A DNA stretch of 12,456 nucleotides from Rodentolepis nana. Lineage: Eukaryota; Platyhelminthes; Cestoda; Cyclophyllidea; Hymenolepididae. The position numbers were made by a program, and so were the translations under genes. The stretch lies in NCBI GenBank assembly GCA_900617975.1, contig UZAE01001595.1, positions 1 to 12,456 on the forward strand, given 5' to 3'. Positions 1-7,910 of the stretch are shown piece by piece. The notes below the pieces were generated by a model, which saw only the letters and a list, made by a program, of their open reading frames with translations, made no database searches and had not been told where the DNA came from. How positions within the stretch are numbered: the first letter of the stretch is position 1; each line of letters opens with the position of its first letter.

Positions 1-40
1 ATCAAAACGCCTGCCATTTGATATAATAATAATAATAATA
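1..40 (+). repeat. 3'-terminal fragment of an element S copy (window-edge truncated)
   Basis: Bases 1-24 match the last part of the other plus-strand copies (ATCAAAACGCCTGCCATTTG, then ATAT). They are followed by an ATA-repeat tail in place of the usual AAAT repeat. Only the 3' end is visible, so the rest of the copy presumably lies left of the window. It abuts, tail to tail, the minus-strand copy at 41-330. That copy lacks exactly this terminal segment in its own orientation, so a small local inversion is an alternative to two separate insertions. Confidence 0.75.
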
Positions 41-330
41 GTTACCATTAGATCCTTAGTTGACTTCGGGCTTCACAGGGGAGGGGGGGGGAAGAATATC
101 AAAATCGCAAAAAGTCGATTGGGGAGAACAGAAGAGTGATTCACAGATGCAAAAGAGACCGACAAAAAGGTAGGGGAAAAAAGGTAAGGTGAGTACGGTA
201 AAGTGGTCTAATATGACATACATTCAGCTCATGGCAGTTTGAAGTCAACTCCCGGTTAATAGACTTAATTGTCGTATGAGACTACGTAGCCCAAGCTGCA
301 CCGAGTGAAAGTAAGTTTATCGCACACCTC
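41..330 (-). mobile_element. Element S copy A, SINE-like retroelement, nearly full length, lacking its 3' tail
   Basis: Read on the minus strand, this starts at about 330 with the family's 5' end (GGTGTGCGATAAACTTAC) and runs through the conserved blocks: the CCGG..AGTTGACTTC block, TATGTCATATT, CACTCTTCTGT, and GAAGCCCGAAGTCAACTAA. It stops at GGTAAC near 41, so the terminal GCCTGCC..AAAT tail is absent. It is one of the more diverged copies. It lacks a 7-nt ACTTC-flanked segment present in copies D and G, and copy E shares that deletion. No coding capacity is visible. It is assigned to the family by alignment by eye to six other copies in the window. No target-site duplication can be tested because the tail side is occupied by the fragment at 1-40. 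Confidence 0.85.
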
Positions 331-465
331 GAGTTAGGGCTATTGATCGGCGTTCTGGTCCCTTGCTCAAGGTAGTACATGAGGTTATGACGGACTTGAT
401 AGGCTCGTTAAGACATGACAGATGGGGGTTTAAGTCATAATGACCACGGAGACATTAGTTCAGCT

Positions 466-479
466 TTGTGAACGAAAAA
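466..479. repeat. Target-site duplication, tail side of copy B
   Basis: TTGTGAACGAAAAA here is repeated exactly at 847-860, immediately flanking element S copy B. A perfect 14-bp direct repeat bracketing the copy is the expected result of target-primed reverse transcription. Confidence 0.88.
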
Positions 480-846
480 ATTTATTTTATAACAAATGGC
501 AGGCGTTTTGATAGTTATCATTAGCCCTTTAGTTGATTTCAAGCTTCACAGAGGGGAGGAGGAACACCAAAGTGAGAAGAATTCGGGAGGGGGAATGGAA
601 GAGTGATTCACAGGTGTAAAAGAGACAGACAGACACAAAGGCTCAGAAAGGGTAAGATGAGTACTGTGAAAGTAGTCAAATATGACATACAGTTGGGTGA
701 TGGTAGTTTTTAGTCAGAAGTCAACTGCCAGGTAATAGATTTTTTTGCCGTATGATTATACGTTGCCCAGGGTGCACCACATTTTTGCCGTATGATTATA
801 CGTTGCCCAGGGTGCACCACGAGGAGGTAAGTCCATCCCACACCCC
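480..846 (-). mobile_element. Element S copy B, full length with target-site duplication
   Basis: This is a complete minus-strand copy. On that strand the 5' end is near 846 (GGGGTGTGGGATGGACTTACCTCC) and the 3' end near 480 (AAACGCCTGCCATTTGTTAT, then AAAATAAA). It is bracketed by a perfect 14-bp duplication (466-479 and 847-860), which fixes both boundaries and shows that the repeat moved as a unit. At about 367 bp it is longer than its relatives because a 40-bp segment near its 5' end is duplicated in tandem (742-820). The middle holds the tetranucleotide stretch AGACAGACAGAC. No reading frame of note is present. It is classed as SINE-like or a non-autonomous LINE derivative. No convincing RNA polymerase III A or B box was seen, so the tRNA-type SINE label is unproven. 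Confidence 0.92.
742..820. repeat. Tandem duplication of a 40-bp segment inside copy B
   Basis: Bases 742-780 recur at 782-820 without a mismatch (39 of 39, period 40). The unit runs from TTTTTGCCGTATGATTATAC through GTTGCCCAGGGTGCACCAC. The other copies have this segment once, so the duplication is private to this copy. Perfect identity between the two units suggests it is recent. Confidence 0.95.
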
Positions 847-860
847 TTGTGAACGAAAAA
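847..860. repeat. Target-site duplication, 5' side of copy B
   Basis: This is an exact repeat of the 14 bases at 466-479 and adjoins the 5' end of the minus-strand element S copy B. Confidence 0.88.
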
Positions 861-1446
861 TGAATTAAAGGTAATGTGATTAAGGCATAATTTTGGAAAA
901 AAATATAGTCATCTTTCAATTTTTATAGACTGTATAGACCATACATTGTGAGAGGGAGAGCTTTTTAAGATTATAGTTGCATTTTATGCATTAATTTAAT
1001 TTTTCTTGTCATGTCTCATTTACTTTGTTGGTTCATGAATGTGTAATAATTATATGAATATTGAAAAAGAACTGTATGGTCGATCTTTGTAAAATAAGAA
1101 GATTATAATTTACTGTGTCCCATCGACTAATCTCCTTTAAATCTCAACCATATTCTTTGAATATAATGAAATCTTCGTGAAATCTGCCTTAATTCGAAAT
1201 TGTGAGCACCTTTTTTATATCCCTATATCAGTATCAATAGTTGATCGTGCCTAACTATGGAAAATATACAATTACCCTGCAATAATATCTTTCTTAAGCT
1301 ATACTCGTCAAAATGTTTCATGATGGCTTTAATATATGAAATTGGTCTCGGTGAGTGCTTTGCTAAATCCTTCAAATGCGTTAGCTATCTTCTAACAGAG
1401 AGCTGGAGACGTTATCAGAGCACAATGTAGCTCAGAAATCACATGT
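861..1446. other. AT-rich DNA with no recognised gene
   Basis: Only short, low-complexity reading frames are seen on either strand. No element S homology, splice-bounded exon, RNA gene or long repeat was recognised. Confidence 0.6.
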
Positions 1447-1473
1447 TTAACCCTTTAACGCCGGAATGATTTT
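1447..1473 (+). repeat. Possible piggyBac-like terminal motif (TTAA + CCCTTTAACGCC)
   Basis: TTAA at 1447-1450 is followed directly by CCCTTTAACGCCGG. piggyBac-type DNA transposons insert at TTAA and have termini that begin with CCCTTT-like bases, so this could mark the left end of a non-autonomous copy. The adjoining ~270 bp is less AT-rich than its surroundings. No matching inverted end (GGCGTTAAAGGG + TTAA) was found downstream and no transposase fragment is visible. This is therefore a weak motif match, possibly a solo or decayed end. Confidence 0.3.
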
Positions 1474-2837
1474 TTGCAATAATGCATTCAACCGCACTCA
1501 CAAGTGTCTCACAACAGACTGGTGCCATCGACGTGATGAGTTTTTGTGGTGCACCAGGCGAAGACAATAGACGTATTACACATGTCTCAAACGACGACAG
1601 CGCCAATTCTATTGTGAATCTAGTACCAATGGAGCTTTTTTGACGGAGAACCTACGGTTCTAACCTAACGGTCTAAAACGATGGTGGATAATTTCACTTA
1701 TTGCATGCTCAAATCGATGCAAGGATCATCAGAACTCAATGCACTAACTCCAAGTGACTTGGAACTCACTTTCAATTAACTAGTCAGATACTAAATAAAG
1801 ACCTACTTCTTTTACATTTTTGCTCCCTTTAATAAAGGCATCAAAAGAATGAACTAATTTAATTTTCAAAAGTGTCCTTTGCTTATATATTTGGAAAAAA
1901 CAATTGTTAATAACTAAGTCAATGAGAGAATTAAACAAATTAACAATTTTCACTTTCTTAAATAGTCTCATTGATGACAAAGTTTAGTATTTAATTCACG
2001 ATTAAAAATTGAGATATCTAATTAGATTAACTTCAATTATGTTGTCATATAAAATTTAAATCAACGAGTAATGTACGCTACTCACAGCACTCCTATGGTC
2101 ATTAATCACTATAGTATAACAGGAGGTATGATTAATATTGATTATCAATTGCTGATTATTGGCACAGCTGTGTTAACTTGGATCAAACTCTTTTATCTTA
2201 TCATTCTTCACTTAATTTCTTAAATTCTTTGTGCTTTGTATGTCATAGTCATCGTTGCCCACACCTTGAATACAAGGTGCCATTCAGATTTCTACTGGCA
2301 GCCCAACGTGTTCACTCCATCTCGTAAGTTAGAAGGGATAGTGACATACACTGTAGATAATATTCCCCATATGTCATTTAATTCTCTGAATTTTTTGATC
2401 AATTGTATTTTTGTACTGCGCAGTGCAGATACTACTATAGGTGAAGCTTAGCAGATAAAATTCGCAAAGTGTCTGTAAGCCTCTGACATACAGAAGCGAC
2501 AAATTTACCTTTGACTTGTCATTTTCTTGATTGTTTCTAATGTCATCTCAAATCGCGATGTTTCTTTTGTTTAGCAACATTTTATTTGAAACATGTCCTA
2601 AAATATATATCAAAATGGGGCCACACTTTGTGTTAGTAAGTACTGTTTCACTTCGTTTCTTTATCGTCTCCGAACACCTAAAGGCTAATTACGCTCGGTT
2701 CGGGGTAATGAACGGTGTGTGGAAGCCGCTATTTTGTGGAACACACATTTTATCATCCAATTTACAGATCTGAAATGGACAGTTTAATTTGGCTATTTAA
2801 ATCGCGGATCTCATGAAAGACGTGCGCGATTGTCACT
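1474..2837. other. Unassigned AT-rich DNA
   Basis: The longest frames here are 66 to 80 codons (minus 1780-1980, plus 2236-2451 and 2531-2773). Their composition reflects local AT bias and none has a recognisable domain. About 1474-1740 is somewhat richer in G+C and may belong to the element suggested by the TTAA motif at 1447. Nothing else was recognised. Confidence 0.55.
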
Positions 2838-2870
2838 GGAGGGGGGCGGGGGGAAGGGGGTGGAGGAGGG
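2838..2870 (+). repeat. G-rich tract with quadruplex potential
   Basis: Runs of six, six and five G residues and a final run of three are separated by one to several bases (GGGGGGCGGGGGGAAGGGGG, then GGAGGAGGG). This fits the pattern of at least four G-runs with short loops needed for an intramolecular G-quadruplex. It lies in unassigned DNA and is not part of element S. Confidence 0.75.
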
Positions 2871-3086
2871 TAAACAGTTTGTGTCCATTTGGGTACGTTC
2901 TCACAAAATTTACCCTTCTCTGAATCTCTAAAAAAACCTTAAAGCACTTTAATTCCGCAATTTTAGGCCAGTTGGGTAAAAAATTTGAAAGCTTTGTTCG
3001 CAATGGAGGCTTCATTGTCTACTTACAAGTAGACTTTTACCTGCTTTCCCACCAGATGATTAAAATTAATTAATCTATATTAAAGA

Positions 3087-3104
3087 ATATACATATACAT
3101 ATAC

Positions 3105-3140
<36 letters not shown>
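3087..3140. repeat. Compound microsatellite (ATATAC)n-(AT)n
   Basis: About four ATATAC units are followed by roughly 15 AT dinucleotides. The array ends exactly where truncated element S copy C begins, in the position where the copy's own 3' half and tail should be. Confidence 0.95.
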
Positions 3141-3146
<6 letters not shown>

Positions 3147-3297
3147 GTGAGTACTGTGAAAGTAGTCGAATATGACATACAGTGAGGCGATGGTAGATTG
3201 AAGTGAGAAGTCAATTGCCAGTTAATATACTTTTTTGCCGTATGAGTATACGTTGCCCAGGATGCAACATGTGGAGGTAAGTCTATCGCACACCCCT
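3141..3297 (-). mobile_element. Element S copy C, 5' half only
   Basis: On the minus strand this begins near 3297 with AGGGGTGTGCGATAGACTTAC and runs through GTTGCATCCTGGGCAACG, the CTGGCAATTGACTTC block and TATGTCATATTCGACTACTT. It then stops at CACAGTACT. The distal ~150 bp (GTCT stretch, pyrimidine-rich block and tail) is missing and a TA-rich microsatellite sits at the break. A short repeat, GTACTGTGA, occurs twice at the junction. It is closely related to the other copies over the part that remains. Loss of the 3' part is unlike ordinary 5' truncation by incomplete reverse transcription and points to a later deletion at the microsatellite. Confidence 0.88.
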
Positions 3298-5795
3298 AGA
3301 ACATTGGTATAATGCTACTAAAACAATCGCGTGTGATTTCTTCTTACCTTAAACTCAAGAAAAAAGGCAACTTTGTTATGAGTTGGGATTTGATCTTTGA
3401 GTTTTTTAAAAAAAGTGGTTAAATTTACCTCTTGCACGAGTAGTAATTAAAATAGCATTTCCAGCCATATGATAGGAATGAATCCAATTGATCCGAAAAT
3501 TCAATTATTTGAGTGAACTTGTTAGTAAGCTCTGAATACGGTGAATACGATCAATACATGGAGAGTGAACTTCGAATCAGTCACATTCCGCAGAGTGACC
3601 TATCACAATTGTAGGAAGTGGTGTATTTATTGACTTCAGAATTCCAATTCGACTTGATCTCTGAACACCCTTTGTTTCAATTACGAATTTCTACTTGAAA
3701 TTAACCGTTTCCTTTGAAACCCCATTAGCCAATTTTAAGAAAGCCATCCCTTGATTAAGCCGAAAAAAATATTAAAATACTGTTTTTTTCCAAAAAAAAA
3801 TCATAGACCTCAATTATTGTTCCCATCATAAGTTTATTTGCCGAACGTAGAGCTCTTGATCATAAAGCAATCAAAACTAAAAGATAGGCATTATTATTTT
3901 GCCGTTATTTCAAACATGGAAAGGCAACTAAATTGCGGTTTAACTTTAATACCCAACGTATTTTGAAATACTTAAATTCATAAAGCAATCAAAGTAAACA
4001 CGTAGTTAACTTAGTGACACGAAACTATCGAAAATTAAGCCAACTGTATCTACTTTCCAATTTTTTAAGGTCCTTGTTTCACCACAAGGGTGGTCTTGTC
4101 GGAATTCAATTAGACAAAACGCGTCAGGCTCAGACGTCCCCGTAAAGTCGTCAATAATTTCGTTTTATTATTTTCACAATTGGGAAATGATATCGCCCGG
4201 GAATTAGGATATAATTTCAAGATATCCCCAGTGGCGCACTTTGTCCATTATTCATCGCAAATCTCAAGACCTTGGGAAGAGTCCTGATTTGCCAAGGGTA
4301 TATTTCCAAATCCATGATTTGCTCGTGCATACCCAGGGGTAGCACATCTATGTCACTATTATTTACATCATTAAGGTTCTTGCCAATCTTCACCAGGTTT
4401 CCTTCCTCTCGCATTTCAGGGCTTGATTACACTACCAGGCTTTCCTGCTTAATCGATTATCGATTTTTCCCAAATTTTAAACTCTCGCTTCGCTCTGTTC
4501 AAGCCGCTTCTTCAGTTAAACAACTACTAAATGGACAAACTCTCTGCTCCTTACCAATAGAGTTTTGCAGTCAAAAAATGGGCATTTCCTTCACTATTTG
4601 CGGTGTTGCTCGTTAACATTGAAAAAATGGGTTACCACACGATTACCATAATTCTATACCTTATCTATAGTGCATTAATAATTGAAAATGTTTCACTTCG
4701 AGTATTTTATAATGTCATTCACCGTCTGCGTCAATGTTTCGATAATCTGTTAGTATTTTCGTCAAAACTGACTGAAGGATCGTCAAAACCATTTCTTATA
4801 AAAGTATAGCAAATTTGTGCTGTTTTCCCACAAGAGCTTTTGATAGTATAACCATTATTGATCAATGGAGGCTTAAATGAAATCTAAACGGCTTGAAGTA
4901 ATAAATATTTTCATAAATGTTAGACTAGTCCTCGATTTCAAAACAAAAAAAACGTATTCTTTACCCACAAGATGGAACAAACCATTTGCCAGAGCATTGA
5001 GTCCCGTTTTCTTTCAATACAGTAGAAGTTCGTGATTGTTAGTTATTAAATCCTTTTTATTCAGGGACAACTATCCTCACAGCTGATCAAAACAGTAGCA
5101 TTTGTGTTTTTAGAGAAGTGTGAAGTATTTATTGTCGTCAAGACCAGTCCAAGCTCTTGTGAGCTTTCTTCCTGCCATTGAATTGGTGTCAATATATATC
5201 TGAAATATTTTTTTCTTAAACATCTCACCTGTAACACCATCGAATTTAAGGAGCAAGGAAGTAACTATTAAAAGCTTAAGAAAGGGTTTTTCAGAAAATC
5301 ACTTGAAGAGTGGATACTAGTAAACAATGCTATCAATTTCAACTACTTTTTCAACTATTCACGCCCTCTTTCCCAGAGCCGATAAAAATACTCCAATTAA
5401 ACAAAATAAACGAGCTTAGTCGATAGGTCGTCTCTGCTTTAGTTAGTTAAGATCGAAATAAAGCGAATTCCATCGGCTAATTATTCTAATAAATGTAAGT
5501 CCTGTTTACCAAAATTAGATTCAAAAAAATACAAACTTTGCAATTAGCTTGAATATTAGAGGAGAGAACTAAACTAAACACCAAAGTTATGAGCAAAGTG
5601 GCACAACTAATAGAAATCGGTAACCCTTTGCTCAGAAGTAGACCTGTATCACAGTCCACCAGCATACGAAGGTCATTAAAAACGAGGCATCTTTAAGTTC
5701 ACCATAAGCCATGTGAAGTACTAATCTTCCCAGTAAACCAGCGAATTAAAGTAAAGAAAATAGAGGGGATTACATACTGCGTGTTGTAACCACGG
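3298..5795. other. Long unassigned AT-rich stretch
   Basis: No gene, RNA or known repeat was recognised. A 16-bp direct repeat (TCATAAAGCAATCAAA) occurs at 3860-3875 and 3978-3993. The interval 4217-4616 holds the longest overlapping frames of the window: 114 codons on plus at 4272-4616 and 65 codons on minus at 4217-4414. The minus one has a mixed, protein-like composition but no identifiable domain and no clear splice signals. The rest shows only short frames and homopolymer A/T runs. Confidence 0.55.
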
Positions 5796-6125
5796 CTCTG
5801 TGCACCTTAAAGAGAGGGATATTCAATTCGTACCCTATCGAACGCTTCCATATGCGGACACAAGCCCACACATTTGGGAAGCCCTATGGGGGTTGTGTGC
5901 AGACGGGCCAGTTAGTGAGCGTCCCGGGCTGGCACTAGCCAATGCGTGCATTCTAGCGATCAAGCCATATTATCGATTTTATCTCCATGGCTACGCGACA
6001 ACGCATGCGAATGTGCGACCGTGTGTTCGTGCGTAGCGCTTGTTCGCCTGGAATACGTGGGCTTTTCAGCCGGATTGTGTACTTGTGGGTTGGCATGAGC
6101 GCAATTCTGCATGCCTGTATGCAAT
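5796..6125. other. CpG-rich patch in AT-rich DNA
   Basis: This interval is close to half G+C, while its surroundings are about one-third. I count 23 CpG dinucleotides in 5821-6120, nine of them in 6001-6060. Frames of 78 codons (5800-6036) and 83 codons (5987-6238) overlap here in different phases. Neither has a recognised domain, and open frames are expected where stop codons are depleted by composition. Possible explanations are a promoter or first-exon region, a fragment of an unrecognised transposon, or an exon. The sequence does not decide between them. Confidence 0.4.
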
Positions 6126-6129
6126 CACT

Positions 6130-6162
6130 GGAGGGTGGGAAGGGGGGTGTGGGGGGGGGGGG
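6130..6162 (+). repeat. G-rich tract ending in a run of twelve G
   Basis: Successive G-runs GGG, GGG, GGGGGG and a 12-G homopolymer (6151-6162) are separated by one to three bases. This is a strong G-quadruplex pattern at the right edge of the CpG-rich patch. Homopolymer length may be uncertain in the assembly. Confidence 0.8.
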
Positions 6163-7610
6163 AAGAATTATAAGTAGGAAAGCATGTCTTAGAGACTGTA
6201 TGAAGAATCATGCAAATTGGATGGTGTCTGAATATTAACCCTAGTTATCACTTTTATTTCATGCCAAAATCACTTTTCCCACGCATTGCATAATTATATT
6301 AAGGGTAAAGGGACTATAAAATCTCGTTTTTAAATAGTTCGCACCCCATTGGAGAACTACGAACACATTTTCCATTATGAGATAGAAAGGGATTGTTTTT
6401 TAATTTCATTATTGAATTATAATTTTAAGTAGTACTTTTAAGTAATTAATATCATTGAACAAAAAAAGAATTACAAGGCCATTTTTCGAGTGCATTTGGC
6501 AGATAAATTTTTGTCTTCCAAAATAACATGCAAAAGGGGAGGTGTTGCCTCCTTTCTCAAAGAATGCGCAATGACCTTGGTTTTAAAAAACCCATTGGAA
6601 CATTTTCGACGTGTTCGAATGAAACCCGTAAACTTCACCCCTACGTCGGCTACGGCCACTAGTGGCTCTATTACCGTTAAATTAGTTACCAACTGCCCGG
6701 AAATGCATTTACCACGTATCCCATTATGCAAGAACGCCTATTTCTAACCTCATATTTGGCTCCTTCCTGAGGTCCAAAAGTCTGTAGGTCTATAAGGTGG
6801 TAAATGAGAGATATGCAACTTAAGATCAATTGGTTTTCTACCTCCCATCTCTCTCCCCCTCTTCAAATCAATGTAAAATTCCACCCAGCTATCGAGGTCT
6901 TTCAACTTGACATCCACTTCAAAAATTAATGATGCTCGATTGGAAATATTAGGGATCCTTAATTCCATTTAAAATCAGATTTAACTTAGCTATCAGAATA
7001 GTCATGTAATAAAATTGAAAGTTAAGTAGAGTCTACTTTTCTTAATTATTTATTTTTATTGTTTTAAGGCAAATAACAAAACAATTTCTTTTAATTAATC
7101 CACTAAGCGAATTTAATTAAAACAAATGCTTTTACGAACTATTCGTTTGAAGGCAAGTCTGGAATTTCGATTAAATCTAGAGATTTTATTTTGAAAAAAA
7201 ATAATGGGAAGCTAAAGAATGGCTTGGGATATTTATCAACTGTATTTTAAAAAGAATCTTTGCTTTTTTGCCAATATGGGGAAGGCTGTGTCAAATAAAC
7301 GGATGCATTCCTAGCGAATTGAAGAGAAATATCACCATGGTAAACTATATCACAAATATGTGACTTTATTTGGACAAAAAGTTGAGGCGGTTAAGTTTAA
7401 GCTAATTTATGAAAGCCCACCGATGCGAATGTTGATCACATTTTTTAGCAATAGGCCATCATTATTTTACTGAGCTCCCCGAAATAGACCCCGTGAGAGG
7501 GAAAATCATGTGGCCAAATGATGTGGAATACGATCGAAACGAACAAAGACGAATGCAGGAAAGTAGTTGAAAAATGCGCTTCAGTTACCACGGCGTTGTC
7601 TTTGATCTGA
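6163..7610. other. Unassigned DNA between the CpG-rich patch and the LINE
   Basis: On the minus strand, two frames in the same phase (6750-6968, 72 codons, and 6471-6731, 87 codons without an ATG start) are separated by 18 bases holding in-frame stops TAG and TAG after the TGA. On the plus strand a frame of about 44 codons ends with TGA at 7568-7570, shortly before the LINE coding remnant but in another phase. None of these has a recognised domain. A short perfect palindrome (AAGTAGA-G-TCTACTT) lies at 7024-7038. No other structure was found. Confidence 0.5.
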
Positions 7611-7769
7611 CTTGCGATAGTGGGAGTATACACTCAACCCACATGCCCTCTATGTAACCTACAGGAGGAAATGGAGAAGACCCACTTGATTCGGTGTCCA
7701 ACCCTAATGGCAATGACAGAAATCCAGAGATACTGGGAAGCAAGAAGACAGCTAATGAATTGCTATTAA
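7611..7769 (+). pseudogene. LINE ORF2 C-terminal fragment (reverse transcriptase polyprotein end)
   Basis: The frame ending with TAA at 7767-7769 encodes about 52 residues. From 7644 it reads CPLCNLQEEMEKTHLIRCP, a C-X2-C-X9-H-X3-C arrangement. It then continues through a segment with YWEARRQL to the stop. A Cys-rich CCHC motif followed by a short basic tail is the typical end of ORF2 in many APE-type LINEs, where it lies after the reverse transcriptase domain and is thought to help bind nucleic acid. The reverse transcriptase and endonuclease themselves are absent. An in-frame TGA at 7608-7610 lies just upstream, so this is a dead fragment. The identification rests on motif and position, and the specific family is not identified. 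Confidence 0.78.
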
Positions 7770-7777
7770 TTAACTGC
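7738..7777 (+). repeat. First copy of a 40-bp direct repeat in the LINE 3' end
   Basis: This segment spans the last codons and the stop of the ORF2 remnant. It recurs without mismatch at 7871-7910, 133 bp downstream. The upstream copy is the coding one; the second lies in the untranslated region. Confidence 0.95.
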
Positions 7778-7851
7778 TATATATGTACCCCCCACCCATG
7801 GGCTGTGTTAATAACCGCTATAAATGTACCCCCCCCCCCTCTTGGGGAAGC
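7771..7851 (+). repeat. Two diverged ~41-bp units with C-runs in the LINE 3' UTR
   Basis: TAACTGCTATATATGTACCC (from 7771) and TAACCGCTATAAATGTACCC (from 7812) start two units with a period of 41. Each has a C-run followed by a GGG or GGGG stretch. The second carries an 11-C homopolymer (7829-7839). The C-runs and following G-runs could pair as small hairpins. Confidence 0.8.
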
Positions 7852-7870
7852 TGAAGTCAAAGATTAAGGT

Positions 7871-7910
7871 AAGCAAGAAGACAGCTAATGAATTGCTATT
7901 AATTAACTGC
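7871..7910 (+). repeat. Second copy of the 40-bp direct repeat in the LINE 3' end
   Basis: It is identical to 7738-7777 and lies immediately before the terminal CTGCCAGTTGAAATAAAT. The duplication places a copy of the stop-codon region next to the tail. Confidence 0.95.

Noticed and set aside
1..330. Twin-priming inversion to explain the 1-330 structure
   Set aside because: Twin priming inverts the 5' part relative to a 3' end that keeps its tail at the outer edge. Here the tail lies between the two segments, so the geometry does not fit.
710..919. 69-codon minus-strand frame
   Set aside because: It lies mostly within element S copy B and its tandem duplication, so the open frame comes from repeat sequence.
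2236..2773. Plus-strand frames of 71 and 80 codons
   Set aside because: They have low-complexity, AT-driven composition, no domain, no supporting splice or promoter signal, and lengths expected by chance.
3017..3034. Perfect palindrome GTCTACTT-AC-AAGTAGAC as a regulatory site or transposon end
   Set aside because: It is short, isolated and without other features. A similar short palindrome at 7024-7038 is likely chance in AT-rich DNA.
4272..4616. The longest open frame of the window, 114 codons on the plus strand
   Set aside because: It overlaps an open minus-strand frame, has no recognisable domain, is rich in S, L and C as expected from reading an antisense frame, and lacks convincing gene signals. 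It is not reported as a gene.
7445..7633. 62-codon minus-strand frame over the LINE boundary
   Set aside because: It runs antisense into the LINE coding remnant, whose CCHC motif on the plus strand is much better supported.
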